NCBI GenBank assembly: GCA_964415185.1
Contig: CAYPZI010000076.1
Coordinates: forward strand, 1 to 13,240
Reading direction: 5' to 3'
DNA: 13,240 nucleotides
DNA from: CAYVBJ01 sp964415185
GTDB lineage: Bacteria; Bacteroidota; Rhodothermia; Balneolales; Balneolaceae
Position numbers and translations under genes: made by a program. A model generated the notes under the pieces. It saw nothing but the letters and a program-made list of their open reading frames with translations. It did no database searches and had not been told where the DNA came from. Shown one piece after another: positions 6,123 through 12,402 of this stretch (position 1 is its first letter; every line of letters begins with the position of its first letter).

Positions 6123-7077
6123 TCAATAATTCCTCCCATTTGTATCGTTCATGTTCATTTAAGACAGGCCAAAATGGCAATGATTGCCGAAGACGAACGG
6201 AACGCTCTGTATCTGATATTAAAAATTTTTTAAGCCGCTGAACAGGCATAGTTTTTAAAATGTGCAGCCATTCGGCAAGCTCTTTTTTTTCGCCACCTGA
6301 AAACTCTTGCATTCGTGTCTCCAAATATTCAATTGCCCTGTTAATGATTGAGGGATGATGCTCTAACAATTCGACCCAAATTTTTGCCCTGGACTCTGAA
6401 GTTGTGTCCACCTCTTTATGAGTTGCTTTTGGGGAAGTGCGTCCGGTATATGATTCAAGCAGTGTGCAAGGGTCTACACCATAAATGACGATTAGCTTCC
6501 CTTCTGTCAGGTACGGTTTCGCCTCCAAATCGGCTAAAGAAACGCCCCTCATATCTACGGTAACATCAAAATTCCGTTCAATTTGATTTTCCATGAGGAA
6601 CGACCTGAACTGTTCCATCATTGAATCAATCTCTTTAAGAGGTCCCGCAACAGCGAGTTGAACGGGATCACCATATTGATCAATACCTTCTGCCGCCGGA
6701 CCAAATATCCAAACAGATTTAGGCTGATGATCTAATTTGCCAGCTAACTCTTTCAGATCAGACCGAAAACGTTCAAATCTCTGTTTTTCAGCCTCAAAGA
6801 GTTGTCGAATGCTGTCATAAAGTGGAAAGTCCGACCTGACCTCAACTTTTTGCTGCCGTCCGCTTCCTTTATATATCAACATTCCGGATTCTACCAAACG
6901 GGAGACCGTATCATAAACTCCTTGTTTTGATAAACCAGTGCATTTAATTAGCCGGGAATGACTAACCGGTTCCTGAACAGACAATAATTCCCGAAGAACC
7001 AAGACATGACTTTTCCTGCCCAGGATTTCGGTCAGAGGTGTTTGCAGAGAGCTATATGAATTATTTTCGGACTTCAT
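6115..7077 (-). CDS. Winged-helix protein with degenerate nucleotidyltransferase-like domain, possible antitoxin/regulator
   Basis: Read from ATG at 7077 this gives 320 residues; an in-frame TTG at 7107 would add ten but is less likely. Residues about 11-80 form a winged helix: TEILGRKSHVLVLRELL, then SRLIKCTGLSKQGVYDTVSR as the recognition part and a GSGRQQKVEV wing. A helical linker rich in E, K and R follows. Residues about 120-180 resemble a minimal nucleotidyltransferase: SVWIFGPAAEG (121-131) for the usual GSxARG and GDPVQLAV (136-143) for the usual DxDxDL. The GS serine and the DxD acids are missing, so it is probably inactive. The helical C-terminus includes ELAEWLHILKTMP and LRQSLPFWPVL. 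It overlaps the DUF6036 gene by 8 bases. By analogy with AbiEi/AbiEii and HEPN/MNT pairs it may regulate and neutralise its partner; this is inference. Confidence 0.75.
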   Translation of the reverse strand: MKSENNSYSSLQTPLTEILGRKSHVLVLRELLSVQEPVSHSRLIKCTGLSKQGVYDTVSRLVESGMLIYKGSGRQQKVEVRSDFPLYDSIRQLFEAEKQRFERFRSDLKELAGKLDHQPKSVWIFGPAAEGIDQYGDPVQLAVAGPLKEIDSMMEQFRSFLMENQIERNFDVTVDMRGVSLADLEAKPYLTEGKLIVIYGVDPCTLLESYTGRTSPKATHKEVDTTSESRAKIWVELLEHHPSIINRAIEYLETRMQEFSGGEKKELAEWLHILKTMPVQRLKKFLISDTERSVRLRQSLPFWPVLNEHERYKWEELLNE

Positions 7078-7279
7078 AAATGTTTGATTCCATATTATAA
7101 TGTCCAAAAGTTAAATCAATAATCCAAATAATATAGACTATTGTCAATAAAATTTGACTTTATTCTAATATTATTGAATGTTAGTAAAAGCTAAATTAGT
7201 GTTAAACAAACACTCCTTATAACTATTCAAAAATCCATCTTTATTTGGTTTGCTTTACGGATCTTATTATAAAGCCGCT
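7078..7279. other. A+T-rich spacer upstream of the winged-helix gene
   Basis: About 200 bases of A+T-rich DNA separate the winged-helix gene start from the inverted repeat downstream of the M1 peptidase gene. It should contain the promoter and any operator for the two-gene module, but I find no exact TAnnTTTG box and no convincing palindromic operator. No open reading frame here looks like a gene. Confidence 0.4.
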
Positions 7280-7305
7280 TTACCGACAGCTATAGCTGAC
7301 GGTAA
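7280..7305. terminator. 26-bp near-perfect inverted repeat after the M1 peptidase gene
   Basis: The sequence is TTACCG-A-CAGC-TATA-GCTG-A-CGGTAA: two 11-base arms with one internal A/A mismatch around a TATA centre. It begins 11 bases beyond the stop of the leftward M1 peptidase gene, so a transcript hairpin ending that mRNA is the simplest reading. No run of T follows in either direction, so it is not a textbook intrinsic terminator. A protein-binding site is the alternative, since the inner 10 bases (AGCTATAGCT) are a perfect palindrome. Confidence 0.45.
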
Positions 7306-7316
7306 TTACTTATTAA

Positions 7317-9203
7317 TTACTGCCCGCTACCCTGGTCCGGCAGGTAAAAATTATCATCAGGATTTACATCAGCCAGCCGTTGAGACGGATCTATCTCAAT
7401 TCGTGCAATTTGATCGGCAGGTACATCTATTTCAAATGTGTAGGAAGGAAACACCCAGGGCCAGTCATCAAGAACAACCCGTTCAACATCATATTCATTT
7501 TTCTTTTCTCCCCACATAATTCTCATTGGGATGTAATAATGCGTGACAGAACCATCAATCAGTTCCACTTCTATATCCAACGGCATCGGCACCAGGCCGG
7601 GTTTTTCAAGTACAACTTCGGTTGAATTCCCCGATTCCGTGACTTGTGCAATGGAATAATCGATGGTTTTGGTGGATGTAATCCAATACTCATAATACCA
7701 GTCGAGCACCATTCCGCTTTCTTTCTCCATCACCCGGAGAAAATCCTTACCGCTCGGATGCCTGAACTTCCACTCTTCAAAGAACCGTTTCATTCCCCGG
7801 CCGAAAGCATCATTTCCAATTACATAGCTGAGCTGATGCAGGAAAATGGCTCCTTTCGTGTACGCAGCCATTCCGTAGGCAGTATTGCGTTCAAAGTGGT
7901 CGGCATGGGTGTCCATAGCTTCCTCAATACCGGAGTTTGCAATGTTCCGGTACCCGCGATAGCTTCCGGCAAAAGGGTTGTTCCCGCCGCGGCCTGGAAA
8001 CAGCTCGGCCATAATCCGGTTCGAAGCGTACGTGGTAAAGCCCTCATCAATCCAGTAATAGCGGCTTTCATTGTTGGCAACCACACCCTGGTACCATGCG
8101 TGTACCAATTCATGAACCGTTACACCCACCAAGCTGCCGAGTGACCGGTTCCCCGTGATCAGCGTTCCCATGATATATTCCATTCCGCCGTCACCACCCT
8201 GGATTATCATGTATTCATCATACGGATATTCCCCGAAATGCTCATTCATATACTGAAACGCCTTGACGGTAAATTCAGGCAGGGCTTCCCAGTTGGTCAG
8301 CAGCTGATCCTGGTTTTCTTCATCCGCATTTTCCGCAACGGGATCGGTTTGATAGAAAAAGCGAAGCAACGGGCCATCCGGCACCTGTGCCGTAACATGA
8401 ATATAATCGGGATCGGCGGCCCACATAAAATCGTGCTGATAATCAGACTTGAAGTGCCAGGCCAGTTTTCCGGATCCGGGTTTTTGAATCTGCTGACCGG
8501 CTGTCTCGTAACCGTATCCAACCTGTTCGGGGTTTTGCAGGTATCCGGTGGCAGCTACAACATAGTCTCTGTCGATATGTATGGTAACTTCATAATTGCC
8601 GAACACGCCATGAAACTCCCTGGCGATGTACGGATTCGGATGCCACCCCTGCTCATCGTATTCCGAAATTTTCGGATACCATTGCGACATCGAATACCGG
8701 ATGCCCTCGCTGTTATCACGTCCCGATCGCCTCGTCTGAAGCGGTACCTGCGCATTGAAATCCATTTCAAACACGGTTTGCGTACCGGGTAAGATCGGTT
8801 TATCAAGAGTTACTTCCATAATCGTACCCTCTACCGTGTACTCTACGGATTCGCCATCCTGCGTCAAAGACTCGATTTCCTGGTAACCTATTTGCGTCTC
8901 GTCATAATGATAAATACGGTCGCGCACCCTGCCATCGGGATCTTCAATGGTACGGGATCGTTTATCCATCATGCTGTTGGGTTGAAAAGCGTTGAAATAG
9001 AGGTGGTAAAAAACCCTGTGAAGCGTATCAGGTGAGTTGTTGGTATAAATCAGGACCTGGTTTCCGTCGAATTGATTGGTGTTTACATCGAAATCGATCT
9101 CCATTTTATAGTCAACTTCCTGCTGCCAGTATGAATTGTGCTGCGCATTTACAGTAAGAGCAAGCAAAAGCGTAAGTGTTAGTGAAAAGCCGGTCTTTTT
9201 CAT
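7317..9203 (-). CDS. Secreted M1 family zinc metallopeptidase
   Basis: M1 peptidases are gluzincin aminopeptidases that use one zinc ion. The 628-residue product begins with a signal peptide (MKKTGFSLTLTLLLALTVNA, cleavage near residues 20-21), so it acts in the periplasm or outside the cell. The catalytic motif is HELVHAW (364-370), with the third zinc ligand Glu387 in WIDEG, 18 residues after the second His. The substrate-binding motif appears as GGMEYIMG (339-346), the form seen in Bacteroidota members instead of GAMEN. Residues about 25-260 form the N-terminal beta domain and the part after 500 a short C-terminal beta domain. It follows recR by 147 bases on the same strand. An inverted repeat lies just after its stop. 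The exact substrate is unknown. Confidence 0.93.
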   Translation of the reverse strand: MKKTGFSLTLTLLLALTVNAQHNSYWQQEVDYKMEIDFDVNTNQFDGNQVLIYTNNSPDTLHRVFYHLYFNAFQPNSMMDKRSRTIEDPDGRVRDRIYHYDETQIGYQEIESLTQDGESVEYTVEGTIMEVTLDKPILPGTQTVFEMDFNAQVPLQTRRSGRDNSEGIRYSMSQWYPKISEYDEQGWHPNPYIAREFHGVFGNYEVTIHIDRDYVVAATGYLQNPEQVGYGYETAGQQIQKPGSGKLAWHFKSDYQHDFMWAADPDYIHVTAQVPDGPLLRFFYQTDPVAENADEENQDQLLTNWEALPEFTVKAFQYMNEHFGEYPYDEYMIIQGGDGGMEYIMGTLITGNRSLGSLVGVTVHELVHAWYQGVVANNESRYYWIDEGFTTYASNRIMAELFPGRGGNNPFAGSYRGYRNIANSGIEEAMDTHADHFERNTAYGMAAYTKGAIFLHQLSYVIGNDAFGRGMKRFFEEWKFRHPSGKDFLRVMEKESGMVLDWYYEYWITSTKTIDYSIAQVTESGNSTEVVLEKPGLVPMPLDIEVELIDGSVTHYYIPMRIMWGEKKNEYDVERVVLDDWPWVFPSYTFEIDVPADQIARIEIDPSQRLADVNPDDNFYLPDQGSGQ

Positions 9204-9313
9204 AGGTACGATTATTGGTTTAGTAATTTTAGCTCCTAATGCCGGGGCGCAAGTATGAATGGGAAATCATTGCAGTTGTTCACCCCTTCATTTAATTTCG
9301 GGTTTTATAATAC

Positions 9314-9350
9314 AAAAAAATTTTCAGCATTTTTTTTCATCCCGAAAAAA
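9314..9350 (-). terminator. Possible A/T hairpin after recR
   Basis: Directly after the recR stop the minus strand reads TTTTTTC-GGGAT-GAAAAAA, a 7-bp hairpin (9332-9350), then a further A-run and a T-run of seven (9314-9320). It could end the dnaX-ybaB-recR transcript before the M1 gene, but a stem made almost only of A/T pairs is weak. Confidence 0.3.
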
Positions 9351-9956
9351 TCAAATAGTTGTCCTGCTTGCAAATGCCCGGCTCAGGGTGGCTTCATCAA
9401 TATATTCCAGTTCAGTGCCCATAGGTATGCCGTATGCAATCCGCGTCACATCCACTTCATAATTTTTAAGCAGCTTATTGATGTAGTACGCAGTGGCTTC
9501 ACCCTCGGCATCGGGATTCAGGGCAATAATCACTTCCTGTACGCTTTCATTACTGCCGGATACACGCTGCAGCAACTCTTTGATGCGGATATCGTCAGGG
9601 CCTATATTATCGAGTGGCGAAATGATACCGCCGAGCACATGATACCGTCCCGAGAATTCGCCCGACTTCTCAATCGTATACACATCCTGGAATTCTTCCA
9701 CAACGCAAATCTGGCCGTTTTGCCTTTTTGTATTGCTGCAAATGGCGCATGGGTTTTGATCTGCAATGGTTCCGCAAACCTCGCACCGTTTCACCGACTG
9801 TTTCAGATTCTTCAGCGTGTCGGCAAGTTTGTATACATTTTCTTCGGGCTGTTTTAGCAAAAACATGGCAATTCTGCGGGCCGATTTGCGACCGGTTCCC
9901 GGAAGCTTTGCCAGTTCTTCCACCACGCGCTCAAGTGATTCAGAGGTTAGTTGCAT
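9351..9956 (-). CDS. recR: Recombination mediator protein RecR
   Basis: RecR acts with RecO (and RecF) to load RecA on single-stranded DNA at gaps during recombination repair. The 201 residues show the family order: helix-hairpin-helix LPGTGRKSARRIA (18-30), a zinc finger with Cys58, Cys61, Cys70 and Cys73, and a Toprim domain starting near residue 81 (ICVVEEFQDVYTIE) with YHVLGG (105-110) and ALNPDAEGEATAYYI. The ending RIAYGIPMGTELEYIDEATL is typical. Length and ATG at 9956 fit. It is third in the conserved dnaX-ybaB-recR cluster, 101 bases after ybaB. Confidence 0.97.
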   Translation of the reverse strand: MQLTSESLERVVEELAKLPGTGRKSARRIAMFLLKQPEENVYKLADTLKNLKQSVKRCEVCGTIADQNPCAICSNTKRQNGQICVVEEFQDVYTIEKSGEFSGRYHVLGGIISPLDNIGPDDIRIKELLQRVSGSNESVQEVIIALNPDAEGEATAYYINKLLKNYEVDVTRIAYGIPMGTELEYIDEATLSRAFASRTTI

Positions 9957-10057
9957 TCAGATAATGATTGGTTTGAATACTTTGAAAGATATACTGCTGA
10001 CAGGCACCCACCGGCATTCCAAATGTGACTTAACACTATATTCCGTTTATTCACTGC

Positions 10058-10411
10058 TTACAAACCGAGTTTGCCCAGGTCCATTCCGGGAATGCCGCCA
10101 CCGGGCAGAATGTCTTTGTAGGCTTCCTGCATTTTGGCTTTTCCGGCTTCTTCGGCCTTTTCAAGGGCTTTGTTTACACCGGCAACGATCAAATCTTCAA
10201 GCATCTCTTTATCATCAGGGTCTATTACATCGTCGTCCATTGTGATGCTCAGTATTTCTCTTTTCCCATTAGCCTGTACTTTTACCATCCCTCCGCCGGC
10301 TTCGGCTTCTACAATAACCGTTGCCAATTGGTCCTGTACTTCTTTCATTTTGTTCTGCATGTCGGATATCTTTCCAAACATGTCAGCCATATTAAATTGA
10401 TTGTTGCTCAT
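10058..10411 (-). CDS. ybaB: YbaB/EbfC family nucleoid-associated protein
   Basis: This is a small DNA-binding dimer that coats the nucleoid and is encoded next to dnaX and recR in many bacteria. From ATG at 10411 it has 117 residues. Typical features are the early helix MADMFGKISDMQNKMKEVQ, the motif VEAEAGGGMVKVQANG, IDPDDKEMLEDLIVAGVNKA, and a Gly/Pro-rich tail ILPGGGIPGMDLG. A longer reading from TTG at 10459 would overlap the dnaX end and add residues unlike the family, so the ATG is chosen. It starts 16 bases after the dnaX stop, consistent with one operon. Confidence 0.95.
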   Translation of the reverse strand: MSNNQFNMADMFGKISDMQNKMKEVQDQLATVIVEAEAGGGMVKVQANGKREILSITMDDDVIDPDDKEMLEDLIVAGVNKALEKAEEAGKAKMQEAYKDILPGGGIPGMDLGKLGL

Positions 10412-10427
10412 AGTTTTAATGGTTTGA

Positions 10428-12257
10428 TTAATATTCAAGTTCAGCCCCGAAAAGCTCAACTATGGTTCTGATTTTCGGGTCTTTCCTCTGAAGTTCCGCA
10501 AACTGTTCAAAGGGACTGAGCGACTCCGTCTTTTTTTCTTTCCGTCTTACACTGCATTTTAGCTTGAAAGACTTGGATATATTTTTTTTCAGAGTTTTAC
10601 TCAACACTCTTTGATTCTCAGTAACGAATTTATGAACAAATTCATTTTCTGCTGACACAAACAGGTCATTCCCTTTCAGCCTTTCAATTTCAATTCGTTG
10701 GGCCTGAAGATAAAATATTTCCGACTCATTCTCTTTCAGATCGCTCAAAACATCCGGCCAGACATCTCTGATTTTATGAATATCCACTTTCGCATCAGCA
10801 GATGTTTCAACTGCCTGGCTATAGAGTTCTTCAGCCACTGCTGTGACGGCTGTTTCCGGCTGACTTTGATGATTTCTCGAATATCCGAGAGTGGGCGTTC
10901 CGAAAAGGTCTTCTTCTTCTTCCGGCGAATCCTTTGTATCGGACGACGGTGCGTCTGTTTCCCCGGTTGAAGGTTTTGAATGTTGCCCCTGTTTTGAGTT
11001 ATCAATCCCGATTTGAGGGGACGACGTCTCCTCCCCGTTATTTTGCAGGGATTTTTCTTGCTTATTTTCGTGTCGCTTTATTTCCTCTGGTGATTCATCT
11101 GCTCGCTTTTCTTTTTTTTTATCGTCCGACGGTTCACTCCAGCCGTTTTTTTTTAATTCTTCGAGCTCGGAAATCAGGCGGTTCAGTTCAACAGAACGAT
11201 GCATATGAACCAGCTTGAGCAACAAAATTTCAAAGTGGGTTTTTGGCTGCTGAGCGTCTTTTATGCGGATTTGAGCTTCGCTGGTAAGGTGCAGCATCCT
11301 GAGAATATCTTCTTCCGAAAATGAGGCAGCTGCCTTTTTGTATCTTTGTTTTGTCTCCCTGGTTCCTTCCAGTAGATGCATTCGGGCACTTTTTAATGCC
11401 ACATACAGATTTCTGAAATGCTCTGTTAATGAAACGAGAAATTCCTGGATATCTATTCCCTGGCTAATCAGGTTTTGAATAAGATCGAGACCGTTATCCG
11501 CATTACGTGATTCAATAGCTTCCGTAAAAGCAAAAAGCTGGTCAGTCCCGACCAGGTTCAAGGCATTTAGCAGCTCATTATATTTAATGTCGGATCCACA
11601 AAAAGCGATGGCCTGGTCCATTAACCCGAGTGCATCCCGCAGGGCACCGTCTGCTTTTTTGGCGATGATGTGGAGCGACTCGTCATCAATCGAAATCGAC
11701 TCTTTTTCCGCGATTTCACCAAGCCTTGCAACAATTTCATCCACACTGATTCGCCTGAAATCAAACCTTTGAACCCTCGACAAAATGGTTGGCAGCACCT
11801 TGTGAGGCTCTGTTGTCGCAAAAATAAAAATGGCGTGGGGAGGCGGTTCTTCAAGAGTTTTCAGCAATGCATTGAAAGCGGATTTGCTGAGCATGTGAAC
11901 CTCATCCACAATAAATATCTTGAACCGTCCATTTTGAGGCGGAATACGGACCGACTCTCTCAGGTGATGCACATCTTCCACCTTGTTATTGGATGCGGCA
12001 TCCAGTTCGATAATGTTCAGGGTCTGATTCAGCGACTCACCGTCAACCGAAGCATCGATCTCGTTAATGGTCCGGGCAAGTACGCGGGCCATTGTGGTTT
12101 TACCCACGCCGCGCGGCCCGCAAAACATATAAGCGTGAGAAATGCGGTTGTTTTTGATCGCATTTTTAAGTGTATTGCTCACATGCTCTTGTGAAACAAT
12201 ATCATCGAAAGTATGTGGTCGGTATGTTCGTGTAAGTGCGCGGTACTGATCAGCCAT
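10428..12257 (-). CDS. dnaX: DNA polymerase III subunit gamma/tau (DnaX)
   Basis: DnaX forms the motor of the clamp loader that places the beta clamp on DNA; the longer tau form also ties the polymerase to the helicase. ATG at 12257 gives 609 residues beginning MADQYRALTRTYRP, as in the family; the open frame continues upstream only to a TTG (12344) and that part is not family-like. Motifs: Walker A GPRGVGKTT (47-55), Walker B IFIVDEVHM (114-122), sensor region ATTEPHK (147-153), and SRV (160-162) where SRC is usual. The four-cysteine zinc module normally between residues 64 and 85 is replaced by a short segment without cysteines. Domain III ends near 365; an acidic/polar linker (about 370-470) and a tau-like C-terminal part follow. 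Two A9 runs at codons 368-371 and 380-382 suggest a frameshifted gamma form. First gene of dnaX-ybaB-recR. Confidence 0.96.
   Translation of the reverse strand: MADQYRALTRTYRPHTFDDIVSQEHVSNTLKNAIKNNRISHAYMFCGPRGVGKTTMARVLARTINEIDASVDGESLNQTLNIIELDAASNNKVEDVHHLRESVRIPPQNGRFKIFIVDEVHMLSKSAFNALLKTLEEPPPHAIFIFATTEPHKVLPTILSRVQRFDFRRISVDEIVARLGEIAEKESISIDDESLHIIAKKADGALRDALGLMDQAIAFCGSDIKYNELLNALNLVGTDQLFAFTEAIESRNADNGLDLIQNLISQGIDIQEFLVSLTEHFRNLYVALKSARMHLLEGTRETKQRYKKAAASFSEEDILRMLHLTSEAQIRIKDAQQPKTHFEILLLKLVHMHRSVELNRLISELEELKKNGWSEPSDDKKKEKRADESPEEIKRHENKQEKSLQNNGEETSSPQIGIDNSKQGQHSKPSTGETDAPSSDTKDSPEEEEDLFGTPTLGYSRNHQSQPETAVTAVAEELYSQAVETSADAKVDIHKIRDVWPDVLSDLKENESEIFYLQAQRIEIERLKGNDLFVSAENEFVHKFVTENQRVLSKTLKKNISKSFKLKCSVRRKEKKTESLSPFEQFAELQRKDPKIRTIVELFGAELEY
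11112..11120 (-). promoter_or_regulatory. dnaX: A9 run in dnaX: candidate slippage site 2
   Basis: The coding strand reads GAT AAA AAA AAA GAA, a run of nine A like that of the Thermus dnaX slippage site. One extra A or a -1 shift gives AGA AAA GCG AGC AGA TGA, stopping at 11097-11095 with a 387-residue product. It lies 25 bases downstream of the first run. Confidence 0.45.
11146..11154 (-). promoter_or_regulatory. dnaX: A9 run in dnaX: candidate -1 frameshift or transcription-slippage site 1
   Basis: The coding strand reads TTA AAA AAA AAC, holding the slippery heptamer A AAA AAC in the correct phase. A -1 shift, or one extra A in the mRNA, is followed by CGG CTG GAG TGA. The stop at 11136-11134 gives a product of 374 residues ending right after clamp-loader domain III. 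No strong downstream stem-loop was recognised by eye. Confidence 0.5.
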
Positions 12258-12341
12258 GACTGGAAACTGTTGAAATTCACAAACCGGCAAACTGGCAGCC
12301 GAATGATTAAAGGTACAAAAAATGCAGGGCAATCGGGTACT

Positions 12342-12349
12342 CAAATTTA
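12342..12349 (-). promoter_or_regulatory. Possible Bacteroidota -7 box for dnaX (TAAATTTG)
   Basis: On the minus strand TAAATTTG matches TAnnTTTG exactly and lies 84 bases upstream of the dnaX ATG, in the spacer shared with the divergent GWxTD gene. No clear -33 TTG is seen at the usual distance. Confidence 0.4.
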
Positions 12350-12402
12350 TTCTAATCTGTGAAACTTTGTGTCATTTGGGTTACTTTATTCGTTCCGTAA
12401 TT

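Noticed and set aside
7078..7107. TTG start adding ten residues to the winged-helix protein
   Set aside because: The ATG at 7077 is a better start codon, and the added residues contribute no recognisable part of the domain.
8238..8792. 184-codon plus-strand frame opposite the M1 peptidase
   Set aside because: It is a shadow of a complete M1 peptidase whose signal peptide and catalytic motifs are all in the minus-strand frame.
10412..10459. Longer ybaB start from TTG
   Set aside because: It would overlap the dnaX stop and add 16 residues unlike YbaB; ATG at 10411 gives the normal protein.
12258..12344. N-terminal extension of dnaX from a TTG codon (29 extra residues, including two cysteines)
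   Set aside because: DnaX proteins start at MADQYRALTRTYRP-like sequence, and a good -7 box match falls at the extension start. The extension is read-through of the spacer frame.
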